64,000 bases of DNA from Vibrio tapetis subsp. tapetis (GCF_900233005.1 NZ_LT960611.1:1674001-1738000); one strand, 5' to 3'; positions 38,488-47,666 are shown, counted from the stretch's first letter. Numbers and translations: made by a program. Notes: a model not told the origin generated them from the letters alone.

Positions 38488-39218
38488 GCTTCGCTCTCTA
38501 CTTCTTGTTCATTTGAATGTTGTAATTGATCTTGTGCTTGTTCTGAATCGTCCAGTAAGCTTGCTTGATCAGGTTCTTGTTGATGCACAACCGCTTCGCC
38601 ATCACGGATCAAACGTAATTGAGCTTCGCGTACGTCATCCCCAACGCGCACATCGGCACCAAAACGGAAAACCGCTTCACTGATGCGGAATTTACCACTT
38701 TCACCAATTGGCATGGTCATACCGATGCGTCGTAAACGGCGTAAAGAGGTGCGTACTTTCTCAAGCAATTTTTCTTTGTCTAAATCTGAGCCTGATGCAC
38801 GGTTAGTGACCAGCTTCATGAGTTTTTTCTCGTCTGCAAGAGACAACAACTCTTCGTACAGTTCGTGATTAGAGAAAATACCTTCATGTGCCAATCTTTC
38901 AGGGCTGAGGTATAAGAAACACAGTACTTTACCCACCAGCATATCCATCTCTGACAAAACGCTTCGGCCAATCAAAGAGGTTGAACGCGGACGAAGATAA
39001 AAGAAACCTTCCGGTGCTTTCACTAATTCCGCATTATATCGTTGGTAAAAAAGCGCCAACTCTGTTTCGAAATCCATCAATAACGCGTGGTTATCCAGAT
39101 CTTCAAAAGAGATATGACGTCCGCCACGTAACGCACTGTCTAGTGCAGGAAACAACGGGTTGGAAATTGCTTTGGCCAGTTTCTCTGGCATGTATTCATC
39201 AGTATTTGTCAATGACAT
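38484..39218 (-). CDS. mukE: Chromosome partition protein MukE
   Basis: A 244-residue winged-helix (KITE) subunit bridging MukF and MukB heads. I chose ATG 39218 ([20 protein letters not shown]) because it aligns with the E. coli start and has AAAGGT upstream; an ATG 21 bp earlier is in frame. Family blocks are [17 protein letters not shown] and [19 protein letters not shown]. The acidic C-terminal tail (~215-244) is typical. It overlaps mukF by 20 bp and mukB by 4 bp. Confidence 0.95.
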   Translation of the reverse strand: MSLTNTDEYMPEKLAKAISNPLFPALDSALRGGRHISFEDLDNHALLMDFETELALFYQRYNAELVKAPEGFFYLRPRSTSLIGRSVLSEMDMLVGKVLCFLYLSPERLAHEGIFSNHELYEELLSLADEKKLMKLVTNRASGSDLDKEKLLEKVRTSLRRLRRIGMTMPIGESGKFRISEAVFRFGADVRVGDDVREAQLRLIRDGEAVVHQQEPDQASLLDDSEQAQDQLQHSNEQEVESEA

Positions 39219-40536
39219 TTGCTTGTACCTTTGCGCCAAATTCGTTAATCGCTTGCCAATCCGGCTGAATCGCTCGGTAATCAGATTCGGAATACCCTAA
39301 TCTGACGGCTTGGTCGACAACAATTCTCGCTAAATCAAAATGATGAGCGTATGGGTGTGTTGAGAGGTAATCTCGCAAAACCCGTCCTAGGTCAATCGGT
39401 GTTCCTTGATCTTTATGCTGGCGTAGCATTAAGGCGATACGCTCAGACAACTCATCATTTACTTGTTCAAATTCTTCATATTCCACTTCAGGTGGAACGT
39501 GACCCGTTACTTCATCGTCACGCAGGATCAGTGCTTCATCACGTAAGTCGCGCAAGCGTTCTGCATCCGCATAGGTTAATAACCACGGAGCGTCGAAGTA
39601 ATCTTTCACCGACTGACGTAACCTTTGGCTAAATGCGCGGTTTTTGTCCATGTCGATGGCGGTTCGGATGAACTTATGAACATGGCGATCGTAGCCAATC
39701 CATAAATCTATCGCTTGTTGTCCCCAACTCACGATACGATCCAACTTCATCTGTAAACCATATAAGGTTTCTTCGATGAAGTTTAACTCTTCTTTGCCAT
39801 ACACCAATTCTTGAATATCAAGTAACTGACTTTGCATTTCATCGCCCGCAGCTTGCAAGGTATCTTGCAACTCTTTTAGCGTGTCTGAGGTTTCATTAAG
39901 TAAAGCCTCACAGCTGTTAATGGCCTCACGCCAATCTTGAGTCAACAGTGCCGCGATTTGATCTTTTACATTCTGTTGCTGTTCGTCCATCACTCGTTGG
40001 TTAAGGTCGATCTGGTCGAAGATCTCCCCCACCGAGTATTTCAAGACGCCGTAAACGTTCTTCTGCCAATGGCCTGCCGTCCCGCCTTCTTTGGCTGCGG
40101 TAATGGCTTTTTCCATCTCATCCGCCACCATGGATAGCTGAATCGACAAACGCAGCTTAGAGAATTCTCTATGGCGAACGTAGTAGTCTGTGATCCCTAT
40201 TGCTAATGGGCTCAAGCGATAGATGCTTGCACCTTCATTCAACTCACTGGTAAAGCGGCTCAGTAAGCGCTGTTTTACCAATTCATTGATGGCGTTATTC
40301 GCTCGAAATGCCGAGGCATCTCCAGACTCTTCAAATAATCGAGTGACAATGGCAAATGCATCATGCAACTCTCCTTCGCCCAACTCTTCATCAAATCTTT
40401 CATTACTTAGCACCGCTAAAGCAATCAAGAATGCTAAACGTTCCGTTGAAAGGTTTAATGAAAAATCGTGCTGCTTTACCCAACCCACCAGCTCATCAAG
40501 CGGTTGTTGTGCAACATCTTGAGTTGTATCACTCAT
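39199..40536 (-). CDS. mukF: Chromosome partition protein MukF (kleisin)
   Basis: A 445-residue kleisin subunit (E. coli 440). The N-terminal winged-helix dimerisation domain is ~1-120 ([40 protein letters not shown]), then a helical bundle with coiled coil (~140-320) and a C-terminal winged helix that binds the MukB head (~350-440). It closes the MukBEF ring. It starts 11 bp after the cmoM stop. Confidence 0.95.
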   Translation of the reverse strand: MSDTTQDVAQQPLDELVGWVKQHDFSLNLSTERLAFLIALAVLSNERFDEELGEGELHDAFAIVTRLFEESGDASAFRANNAINELVKQRLLSRFTSELNEGASIYRLSPLAIGITDYYVRHREFSKLRLSIQLSMVADEMEKAITAAKEGGTAGHWQKNVYGVLKYSVGEIFDQIDLNQRVMDEQQQNVKDQIAALLTQDWREAINSCEALLNETSDTLKELQDTLQAAGDEMQSQLLDIQELVYGKEELNFIEETLYGLQMKLDRIVSWGQQAIDLWIGYDRHVHKFIRTAIDMDKNRAFSQRLRQSVKDYFDAPWLLTYADAERLRDLRDEALILRDDEVTGHVPPEVEYEEFEQVNDELSERIALMLRQHKDQGTPIDLGRVLRDYLSTHPYAHHFDLARIVVDQAVRLGYSESDYRAIQPDWQAINEFGAKVQANVIDKY

Positions 40537-40547
40537 TGTAAATCCTG

Positions 40548-41333
40548 TTATTCAACTTTCTTCTTCGCCCACACGTGTATGTACCGGCCAAGTGAGAGAT
40601 AGGGTTCTTGACGACATAGTTGACGCTCAAGCTCCAGTATATCTTCGTATTGATAATCGCCCTTATATTCCATTTGACCAACATAGTCATGAAAAGAACG
40701 AATACCTGATTTCCCGCAGATCTCAAAACCAGCCTCTTCTATCCATTGATAGACTTGTTCCGGCATTAAGCCTTTTTGAGGCTGAAGCTTGAATCTACGT
40801 CGGTGTGGCATCCCTTCTAATATGTGCGGGATGTTGCCACAAATAACGTTTTTGAGCACTAACCCATGATGGTTATAAAACATCACCGAAGCGACACCAC
40901 CCGGTTTAACTTGCTCCAATAGTGTTCCTAACGCCTCTTTTGGGGAAGCTAACCACTCCATTACGGCATGAAAAATCAGTAGGTCAACAGGGGCATCTAT
41001 GTGCTCACCAATATCCTGCACCGCAGAATGAACCAGCCGATACTGCTCAATCAGCTTATTCTTTTCAATATCTGCTTTCGCTAGCTTCAACATTTCCGAA
41101 GATAAGTCACATAATGTGATCTGGTGTCCGCGTTGTGCAATTTTTTGGGATATTTGCCCCAATCCACCACCAGCATCAAGTACATTTAAACAATGTTTTT
41201 TATCATTAAGGCTGGTAAGTGCTAATATTAAATCTTCCCAAACAATGGTTTGACGGACATCGCCCTTACCCGATTCGTAAATATTTTTTACGAATTTGTG
41301 GGCAATATCGTCGAAATTACGGTCTTCAGTCAC
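40548..41333 (-). CDS. cmoM: tRNA 5-carboxymethoxyuridine methyltransferase CmoM
   Basis: A 261-residue class I SAM methyltransferase (formerly SmtA). The SAM motif is [19 protein letters not shown] (~50-69), followed by acidic [11 protein letters not shown]. In E. coli it methylates cmo5U34 of wobble tRNAs to mcmo5U. The position as first gene ahead of mukFEB is the same as in E. coli, which supports the assignment over other small-molecule methyltransferases. Confidence 0.9.
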   Translation of the reverse strand: MTEDRNFDDIAHKFVKNIYESGKGDVRQTIVWEDLILALTSLNDKKHCLNVLDAGGGLGQISQKIAQRGHQITLCDLSSEMLKLAKADIEKNKLIEQYRLVHSAVQDIGEHIDAPVDLLIFHAVMEWLASPKEALGTLLEQVKPGGVASVMFYNHHGLVLKNVICGNIPHILEGMPHRRRFKLQPQKGLMPEQVYQWIEEAGFEICGKSGIRSFHDYVGQMEYKGDYQYEDILELERQLCRQEPYLSLGRYIHVWAKKKVE

Positions 41334-41448
41334 TGCTGCTTAGGTTATGATGTGTATTCGTGCCGCTTATTCTGTCACAGGATAAGAAGTAATAAAGACT
41401 TGTTCGCCTTTTTCCTAACCAAGTGATGATTTTTCGGACTATTTAAGT

Positions 41449-42231
41449 ATGTTTGAGCTGAAAAAAGTGTTTTCTGCATTGTTAATGCCCCTTCCTGCGT
41501 TTCTGATCATCGGTCTATTTGGCCTTTTGTTAGTCATGTTCACTATGCGCAGAGGTACTGGTTGCCTACTGATATTTTTATCTTTTACCGGAATTTTCTT
41601 GGCATCATTCCAACCTGTCGCGCAATCTCTTCTGATGCCAATGGAGCGCCAACATAAAGGTTTCTTACCGATTGATGAGCCCATTGATTATGTCATGGTA
41701 CTTGGTAATGGCCATATTGTTGACGACGATATTCCTCCAACGTCAGAGTTGAGTCGCACGGCCCTAATGAGGTTAACGGAAGGTATGCGCATCCTTCGCA
41801 TGTACCCTGGTGCCAAACTTATCCTATCGGGATACGCTGGCGGTTCAGAAATAAGCCATGCACGTATGATGGCAAAAGTGGCTTTGGCTTTAGGGGTTTC
41901 GAAAACCGATATCATTTTGCTTGAATCGGCGAAAGATACATGGGAAGAAGCAAGACAAGCGGCCGTTTTCGTCGCGAACAAAAATCTCGTGCTCGTTACC
42001 TCTGCGAGCCACATGAGCCGAGCTTTAGTCGAATTTGAAGATGCGGGTATTTCTCCTTTTCCAGCACCAACCAACTTTTTAGCGTCCAACGCGGATATGC
42101 AGCCGTGGAATCAATATCGCCCTAGCTCCCAATACTTAGAGTGGACGGAGACCTACTGGCATGAAAAGTTAGGGACTTGGTGGCAATCTCTACGCGACTT
42201 CGCAGTCGACAGTAATGCAAGTGCGAATTAA
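41449..42231 (+). CDS. elyC: Envelope biogenesis factor ElyC (DUF218)
   Basis: A 260-residue inner-membrane protein with two N-terminal TM helices (~12-32 and ~38-58) and a DUF218 (SanA/ElyC/YdcF) domain (~78-225) with YVMVLGNG, SELSRTALMRLTEGMRI, LILSGYAGG and LVTSASHMSRAL. E. coli ElyC affects peptidoglycan synthesis and undecaprenyl-phosphate carrier metabolism. It is divergent from cmoM, the same arrangement as ycbC-smtA in E. coli. Its downstream terminator appears to have been split by the IS element. Confidence 0.88.
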   Translation: MFELKKVFSALLMPLPAFLIIGLFGLLLVMFTMRRGTGCLLIFLSFTGIFLASFQPVAQSLLMPMERQHKGFLPIDEPIDYVMVLGNGHIVDDDIPPTSELSRTALMRLTEGMRILRMYPGAKLILSGYAGGSEISHARMMAKVALALGVSKTDIILLESAKDTWEEARQAAVFVANKNLVLVTSASHMSRALVEFEDAGISPFPAPTNFLASNADMQPWNQYRPSSQYLEWTETYWHEKLGTWWQSLRDFAVDSNASAN

Positions 42232-42260
42232 CGCCTAGAAAGGTATTACGTTAATAAATA

Positions 42261-42279
42261 AAAAACCGAGATAATCATC
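42261..42279 (+). terminator. Left half of a split intergenic terminator
   Basis: AAAAACCGAGATAATCATC here and GATAATCATC followed by TCGGTTTTTTT at 45788-45808 would join into a bidirectional hairpin (AAACCGAGAT / ATCTCGGTTT, loop AATC) between convergent elyC and torR. The IS element separates the halves. Confidence 0.7.
42270..42279. repeat. IS target-site duplication, left copy
   Basis: GATAATCATC is repeated exactly at 45788-45797. It directly abuts the IS end TTAATGCC. Ten to eleven bp is within the range of IS4-family duplications. Confidence 0.85.
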
Positions 42280-42284
42280 TTAAT

Positions 42285-42308
42285 GCCACTCGCTTAAGAG
42301 CGAGTGGC
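42285..42308. terminator. Palindrome at the transposase stop codon
   Basis: GCCACTCGCT-TAAG-AGCGAGTGGC is a perfect 24-bp palindromic stem-loop that contains the transposase stop codon. It could end transposase transcription and block read-through across the IS end. Confidence 0.55.
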
Positions 42309-43616
42309 ATGTTTATTGGGGTATCGGGCTGGCTTTTTTAAAACCGCTCTGGGGTATGGTTTCCTTTTCCGTTTCTTGGGGAGAATAAGCCGCTTCCCAT
42401 TGTCCCTGAGAGCTTTTAAGTTTTTTGGTATCGCTCCTGGACTTCGAGTGTCGCTCGCCCAAATCATCTCATCCATAATCAAAAATAAGGCATTAATGAA
42501 GCTGATCCGTAGAGGCTCAACTTCATGTTGTTTAGCCATCTCAGCCATTTCCAGCCTCACGATGTTATAGCTGGTTAATATTCCCCATAGCTCCTGATAT
42601 ATCCCGACTTTTTTCTTACTTCGTAATGTTGGTTTGTTTTGTAACTGATACTGCTTTAGTTCGCCGTAACTGCGTTCGATTTCCCAACGCTCCCAATACA
42701 CTTTAACTAAGTCATCAAACAGATAGCGCTCAGGGCATAAGCACGAAGTAATGAAGCCTTTGATTTCACCTTTAGGGGTTGGAATTAGAATAAGGCGTGC
42801 TTGCCATCTCTTGCCAAGATAGGGAGTCTGCTTTTGAGCTTGTGGTGAAACAGGCATCTCAATGAGATGATCATAATCAGTATAACTCTCGATTATGTCA
42901 TAGCGCATTTTGGTTTTGATTGGTGTTAACCAGTGGCTGTTACTGCTAGCACCCTGCCAGCTGGTAAATAACTCCGCAGAAGTGAACCCTCTATCAAAAA
43001 GTGTTAATGAGTCATCTGGTGCTGACCCCACAAGTTGTTGGGCATATGATATTTCACTGTTTGTTACTGGTCCAAAAGCAGCATCGGACACAAGGTGGCT
43101 ACGTGTAGACATTAATGTTACTGCCAACACGCTTGGAAATGATGCACCTTTTTGAGCAAACCCAAAATGCTGATTTTCTTCGGTATTGTGAGTTTTGAAA
43201 TACGTTCCATCGACACTAAGAAGCTTTAAGCCACAAACTTCGTCAAAGTCTGATTGTTGCTCCCACTGTTGGGCTGTAGTTTTAAATAAGTAACGCATAG
43301 GTTTATCGCCGAGGCGTTCTTTCCCCTTGATAATACTGCTTGTTGCCATAGGTGTGAGTTCACCATCTACATCAGGGAATGCTAACTCCAACTTGTCGCA
43401 GACATCTTGAATGGAGCGATTACGTTGGAGCCCAATCCCTAATACTAACCAAACAGCTTGCTCTGCGGGGAGGCGTCGCTTTCTGAGCGATACTCGTCCA
43501 GTTTGTTGAACAGCTTCTTCAACCCATTCCCAAGGAATGTGTTTATTAAACACATCGATTGGACGTTCGTGGCAAAACTCTGCGGTAACCTGTAACTCTT
43601 TTGAAAACTCAGACAT
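42294..43616 (-). CDS. IS4-family transposase
   Basis: A 440-residue DDE transposase with N-terminal DNA-binding region (~1-110). Likely catalytic residues are D136 (LLSVDGTYFKT), D208 (LTLFDRGFTSAEL) and E314 within Y307-x2-R310-x3-E314-x6-K321, the YREK signature of IS4 elements. The C-terminus is basic (RLILPKKRKRKPYPRAVLKK). The frame is full length, so the enzyme may be active. The ATG begins two bases after the intron 3' end and no ribosome site is visible before it either with the intron or after conceptual removal. Confidence 0.93.
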   Translation of the reverse strand: MSEFSKELQVTAEFCHERPIDVFNKHIPWEWVEEAVQQTGRVSLRKRRLPAEQAVWLVLGIGLQRNRSIQDVCDKLELAFPDVDGELTPMATSSIIKGKERLGDKPMRYLFKTTAQQWEQQSDFDEVCGLKLLSVDGTYFKTHNTEENQHFGFAQKGASFPSVLAVTLMSTRSHLVSDAAFGPVTNSEISYAQQLVGSAPDDSLTLFDRGFTSAELFTSWQGASSNSHWLTPIKTKMRYDIIESYTDYDHLIEMPVSPQAQKQTPYLGKRWQARLILIPTPKGEIKGFITSCLCPERYLFDDLVKVYWERWEIERSYGELKQYQLQNKPTLRSKKKVGIYQELWGILTSYNIVRLEMAEMAKQHEVEPLRISFINALFLIMDEMIWASDTRSPGAIPKNLKALRDNGKRLILPKKRKRKPYPRAVLKKPARYPNKHATRS

Positions 43617-43617
43617 A

Positions 43618-45707
43618 ATCGAGTAGGGTGAGGCGTCTCCGCCTCATCCCTCTCACAGAACCGTACGTACGGACCTCGTATACGGCTCATGCACATTTCC
43701 ATTCAGCATAATGGCTGAACACATATCCTGTCCTAACGTGTTCAAGATTCACTAATCCAAGGTCGTTAAACCATTGATTTGGCATCGAGTAACTGGCTAA
43801 TGGACTCGCAGCATTTCTCCAACTATCCATACAGATATACCTGAATGACCCTTCGTAACCTAGCTGTCTTAGCCTGCGGTGGAGTCGGGTCGGTTTTTTC
43901 CATAATCGTAATTGGACGCTGCGAAGTCTTCGCCTTAACCACGCGGCCAGTTTCTTAAACTCCCTGTTGGCATTCGCTATTCGAAAGTACTGGCTGAACC
44001 CTCTCAGAAGTGGATTCAGTTGTTTAATGACTTCTAACAATGGCTTACCGCCATTGCGTCTTGTCACTCGCTTCAACTTTCCTTTGAACGTCGACATTTT
44101 CTTTGGCTGAATACGGCTATAATGGCTACCGATTTCTATTCCAAGGAATTTCACACCTTCGCCGCTGTGCGCTATGTGTGATTTGGTTTCGTTCACCGTT
44201 AACTTGAGCTGTTTTTCCAGGACCTTCGTTGCCTGTACTTGCGCATTTTCTGCACCTTTACGGCTGCGACAGAAGATCAGTATGTCGTCGGCATAACGGA
44301 CTATTCGATGTCCTCGCTTTCGCATCTCTTGATCAAACGCATCCAGATAGATGTTCGCTATCAGTGGGCTTATTACTCCACCTTGCGGACTACCTATCTC
44401 GGTATGCTGCCACTCTCCATCAACCATTACGCCACTTTTCAGGAACTGTTTGATGAGCTCCAGTACGCTACTGTCTGTGACTCGTTTCTTAATGCTTTTT
44501 AGAATAAGCTCGTGGTCGAGCTTATCGAAGCACTTCGATAAGTCCATATCTACGACGTGTTGCATTCCGTATCGACGGATGAACATCGTCGCTTTGTTTA
44601 TAGCATCGTGACAACTTCGATTCGGTCTATACCCAAAGCTGGATGGGTGAAACTGCTCTTCGAAGATTGGGGTTAATAGATCATTTAGAGCTTGTTGGAC
44701 AACTCTATCCCGTACTGTTGGGATCCCAAGTAATCGCACCCCACCATCATCTTTCGGTATTTCTACCCGTCTGACGGGTTGAGGGGTGTATCGCTTGGTT
44801 TTGAGTTCCAGAAGAAGTTGATCTAGGTTATCACTCAGATTTTGGGCGTAGTCGCTTAGGCTCTGCCTATCTATTCCGGCCGCGCCTTTCGCTTTCCACA
44901 CTTTTTTAAATCCTTTATAGAGTCGCTCTTTGTGGAGCAAGTGACCATATAAACTGTAGTAAACTCTCAACTTTTTCCTTTAGATTGTGTGCCGTGTGGG
45001 GACAAATGCTCTCTCACAGTGTTGGTGTATTTCACTCCACTCTCTAGCCTTCTAGCTCAATGGCAATTTACTAGAGTGAGTCAGAGTTACTCCCTTGTAC
45101 GGTTTCTCGCTTCAGTGCTTTGCTTTCACAAAGACCGAGACGGAATACCTCGATAGCTAATCAACTTGTATACCACTGAAAAAAAACATCTGCTCATCAC
45201 AGACTTAAAATGTACTTCATCCCTTCGCAACACCAGATTGCTTTTGGCAAAATGTTGTCCCATCAGACGTGTTACTGATGGTCAGCTCAGTTTTATCCTC
45301 CACACCATTACTGGGCTTCACCGGCCGAGCTTTACTCACTACTACGGATTCATCTGCCACCTCGCACCAACATAGATCTTGGCTCTCGCCTTGAGTTTAT
45401 GCTTCCGACGTTTGCTCGGATGTGGTGTCAGGCTTCCCCAGTTACTGCACTGGCTCCCTGTTAACAATGCCACCCTCAAGCACAATCTAGGTCTGATTGA
45501 GTATCGGGCTTCACGCTATTTTGCACGCTTACCCACCTAAATTGCCGAATCAGGTTCACTTTCGTTGTGTACTGTTAACTTCCTATCGCTTCCTTCAAAC
45601 CCTGCCGTTGGCCAGCAACGCCCTTGCGATTCGGATTATCTTCCCCTCAATCAGGGTGATTTAGGCTTCTTTCAGCCTAATGGGTTTGCCAGCTTCGCTG
45701 GGCAAAC
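43618..45707 (-). mobile_element. Group II intron, copy 2 (inside the IS element)
   Basis: This 2090-bp copy matches copy 1 through domains V and VI, the maturase frame and the 5' structured RNA; the visible difference is an A-run of 8 (45179-45186) instead of 11. It sits on the minus strand between an IS hairpin with TTTTT and the transposase ATG. Upstream of the maturase (44971-45707) there is only intron RNA. Confidence 0.88.
43687..44970 (-). CDS. Group II intron reverse transcriptase/maturase, copy 2
   Basis: A 427-residue protein identical to the copy 1 maturase: reverse transcriptase with YADD at 226-229 and maturase domain X, no HNH endonuclease, TTG start with AAAGGA upstream. Identity of the two proteins implies recent copying or gene conversion. 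It could act on either intron in trans. Confidence 0.95.
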   Translation of the reverse strand: MRVYYSLYGHLLHKERLYKGFKKVWKAKGAAGIDRQSLSDYAQNLSDNLDQLLLELKTKRYTPQPVRRVEIPKDDGGVRLLGIPTVRDRVVQQALNDLLTPIFEEQFHPSSFGYRPNRSCHDAINKATMFIRRYGMQHVVDMDLSKCFDKLDHELILKSIKKRVTDSSVLELIKQFLKSGVMVDGEWQHTEIGSPQGGVISPLIANIYLDAFDQEMRKRGHRIVRYADDILIFCRSRKGAENAQVQATKVLEKQLKLTVNETKSHIAHSGEGVKFLGIEIGSHYSRIQPKKMSTFKGKLKRVTRRNGGKPLLEVIKQLNPLLRGFSQYFRIANANREFKKLAAWLRRRLRSVQLRLWKKPTRLHRRLRQLGYEGSFRYICMDSWRNAASPLASYSMPNQWFNDLGLVNLEHVRTGYVFSHYAEWKCA

Positions 45708-45740
45708 AAAAATCGGCCGTAACTTACGTTACGACCGATT
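45708..45740 (-). terminator. IS-internal hairpin at the intron 5' boundary
   Basis: On the minus strand AATCGGTCGTAAC-GTAA-GTTACGGCCGATT (one G-U pair) is followed by TTTTT, and then intron copy 2 starts. It looks like an intrinsic terminator protecting the transposase from external transcription. Confidence 0.75.
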
Positions 45741-45787
45741 ATGAGGCCTCTGGAGGATCGTTCAAGTAGCTAAACGATCGGCATTAA

Positions 45788-45808
45788 GATAATCATCTCG
45801 GTTTTTTT
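45788..45808 (-). terminator. Right half of the split terminator, with right target-site duplication
   Basis: GATAATCATC (45788-45797) duplicates the left flank, followed by TCGGTTTTTTT. Joined with the left half it makes the terminator expected between elyC and torR. Confidence 0.7.
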
Positions 45809-45838
45809 ATGGCTCATTTACTAGAAGGGCTCACGAGG

Positions 45839-46552
45839 TCAATCACCCGCAAACATATAGCCTTCACCATGAACCGTTACGAAGATTTGTGGATTTTTAG
45901 GATCCTGTTCCATCTTGGCTCTCATTCGACGAATCAATACGTCGATAGTACGATCGTTAGGGGCGTCGACACGATGGCTGATCATATTCAAAATCCGTTC
46001 ACGACTTAACACTTTGTTCGGATAAGATGACAAGGCAACAAGCAATTCGTACTCAGCCTTTGTCAGCTTGACCGGCTCTCCATTGCAACTTAATGATCTT
46101 CTTTGAACATCAAATGTCCATTCACCAAAACGCACAAGTTGTCCTGATTCTTCTTTTTGAATATCACGTGAAGAAGCTTCCGATACTAACGAAATTCTCC
46201 AAAGTAAATTCTTAACCCGAACGAGTAATTCTCGCAATTCAAAGGGCTTGGTAACGTAATCGTCTGCGCCCATCTCCAAACCAACAATTTTATCAATGCT
46301 GTCTGTACGACCGGTAACCAGTATGATGCCAATGTTAGACTGGCTACGAAGTTCTCGCGTCAGCATTAGCCCATCTTCGCTAGGAAGGTTAATATCTAGC
46401 ATCACCAAATCTATGGAGTACTCACCCAAAATGGCACGCATCTGTTCGCCATTTTCAGCTTCGCTCACGGTATAACCTTCATTTTGGAAGTAACCCGCCA
46501 GCTTACTACGTGTGACCACATCATCTTCTACGACTAAAACGTGATAGCTCAT
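45839..46552 (-). CDS. torR: Response regulator TorR
   Basis: A 237-residue OmpR-family regulator. The receiver domain has phospho-acceptor D53 (LVMLDINLPSEDG) with the acidic pocket VVEDD near the N-terminus and switch Lys in DYVTKPFELREL. The winged-helix DNA-binding domain is ~140-235 (LTKAEYELLVAL, DRTIDVLIRRMRAKMEQDP). In E. coli TorR with sensor TorS activates trimethylamine N-oxide respiration. Divergent torD next door supports the name. No torS, torC or torA is in this window. Confidence 0.88.
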   Translation of the reverse strand: MSYHVLVVEDDVVTRSKLAGYFQNEGYTVSEAENGEQMRAILGEYSIDLVMLDINLPSEDGLMLTRELRSQSNIGIILVTGRTDSIDKIVGLEMGADDYVTKPFELRELLVRVKNLLWRISLVSEASSRDIQKEESGQLVRFGEWTFDVQRRSLSCNGEPVKLTKAEYELLVALSSYPNKVLSRERILNMISHRVDAPNDRTIDVLIRRMRAKMEQDPKNPQIFVTVHGEGYMFAGD

Positions 46553-46734
46553 CTACACCACTTATAATATTTTTATCTACACTCTCTATTTATTCTATTC
46601 ACAATCCGTTACATATCTAGCGAATAGACTAAAATAACCATTTTTTTTAGCTTTTATTGATTCAGAGCAACCTTGACAGCCTGGGTTAATAATCAGCAAT
46701 AAGCTTTCATTATTTAACATATTTTGGATTAGTT

Positions 46735-46744
46735 CTGTTCATCT
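46735..46744 (+). promoter_or_regulatory. Candidate tor box
   Basis: CTGTTCATCT matches nine of ten positions of the E. coli TorR decamer CTGTTCATAT, as I recall it, and lies about 50 bp upstream of torD in the torR-torD divergent region. Confidence 0.4.
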
Positions 46745-46790
46745 TAATCCGTTAGAATCACCTTGTCAGTTCTTTATGAGAGTTATCCCT

Positions 46791-47441
46791 ATGCAAGAAG
46801 CTAAAGCGTTCAACGAAAAACGGGCAGAGATATATTGGTGGCTATCGAGCCTATTTGCGCGTGAACTAACTGAAGATGAATTAACGGCGTACCATACAGC
46901 TGAGATCAGAGGCTTTATTTCTGGCTTAGGTGAAAACCCTCAGTTAACAGAGGCGACATCCGCGCTGATTAACTCGCTTAACCAACTGCAAGACCGTGCC
47001 GATGTTCAACTAGAACTGTCCGCCGACTTTTGTGGTTTGTTCTTAGCTACCGCCAAAAATGCGGCACTCCCTTATGCCTCCTTGTATATTGGCACTGAAG
47101 GTTTGTTAAACGGTAAACCTGCTCTGGCAATGGAGCAACTGATGAAAGACAAAAACATTACCAAGCAAGAAGGCTTTAATGAACCTGCCGATCATCTCGC
47201 ATTAGAGCTCGACTTCCTTGGTAACCTAATCGTGCGTTCTAACGAAATCGACAATGAAAACGACTTTGAGTTGGCTTTACTGGAACAAAAACAATTTATC
47301 GAACAACACATGCTGACTTGGGTTCCATCATTTAACGCAAAATGCCGCCAATTCGATGAATTTGGGTTTTATGCCGCAGTAGCACAGCTGTTGCTTGCCT
47401 TCCTTAAGCTTGATTGTGAATACATTTCAGGCGAGCAGTAA
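46791..47441 (+). CDS. torD: TMAO reductase-specific chaperone TorD
   Basis: A 216-residue all-helical redox enzyme maturation protein that binds apo-TorA and its Tat signal and aids molybdenum cofactor insertion. I chose ATG 46791 ([20 protein letters not shown]) with GAGAG upstream; an ATG five codons earlier is in frame. The family motif region [17 protein letters not shown] (~130-146) is intact. It is divergent from torR. Confidence 0.9.
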   Translation: MQEAKAFNEKRAEIYWWLSSLFARELTEDELTAYHTAEIRGFISGLGENPQLTEATSALINSLNQLQDRADVQLELSADFCGLFLATAKNAALPYASLYIGTEGLLNGKPALAMEQLMKDKNITKQEGFNEPADHLALELDFLGNLIVRSNEIDNENDFELALLEQKQFIEQHMLTWVPSFNAKCRQFDEFGFYAAVAQLLLAFLKLDCEYISGEQ

Positions 47442-47450
47442 AAGACATCT

Positions 47451-47474
47451 AGAGGGTCGAAAATACGGCCCTCT
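47451..47474 (+). terminator. Hairpin downstream of torD
   Basis: AGAGGGTCG / CGGCCCTCT (9 bp with one G-U pair) around AAAATA, 9 bp after the torD stop; the following tract is pyrimidine-rich (CCCTTCATTTT). Confidence 0.6.
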
Positions 47475-47596
47475 CCCTTCATTTTGGTCATCTCTCGTTA
47501 TCATTTTTCATTCCTGAATTCACTGTTTTAATGAATACATCGTCGTTTTGAAACAAATAACGTTGTCAGAGTGTTTGAATCGGTCTAAAATTGTGA

Positions 47597-47612
47597 TCGC
47601 AAACGATAAAAT
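47597..47612. promoter_or_regulatory. Candidate PUR box
   Basis: TCGCAAACGATAAAAT keeps the CGCAAACG core of the PurR operator with a weaker right half, 126 bp before purR. It would fit autoregulation as in E. coli. Confidence 0.4.
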
Positions 47613-47634
47613 ATGAAAACACGCCAGTTCCATG

Positions 47635-47666
47635 AAAACCGCCTATATTGAGCGGTTTTATTTTTT
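47635..47666 (+). terminator. Hairpin with T-run upstream of purR
   Basis: AAAACCGC / GCGGTTTT with a 9-base loop followed by ATTTTTT. It is terminator-like and lies 72 bp before the purR start, so it is either a second torD terminator or an attenuator in the purR leader. Confidence 0.65.

Larger units (their letters stand above)
42280..45787 (-). mobile_element. IS4-family insertion sequence carrying a group II intron
   Basis: The element starts TTAATGCC at 42280 and ends GGCATTAA at 45787, an 8-bp perfect terminal inverted repeat with weaker similarity beyond it, bounded by a 10-bp direct repeat. Total length is 3508 bp; subtracting the 2090-bp intron leaves 1418 bp, normal for IS4-family elements. 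Order on the minus strand: right inverted repeat, hairpin with T-run, group II intron, transposase, and a palindrome at the transposase stop. Confidence 0.87.

Noticed and set aside
42261..45808. ACCGAGATRATYATCTTAATGCC as a 23-bp terminal inverted repeat of the IS
   Set aside because: The outer part is explained better as the two arms of a split terminator plus a 10-bp target duplication; the IS end proper is TTAATGCC.
45836..46009. 66-codon plus-strand frame over the torR end
   Set aside because: It is antisense to torR and starts in the split-terminator flank.
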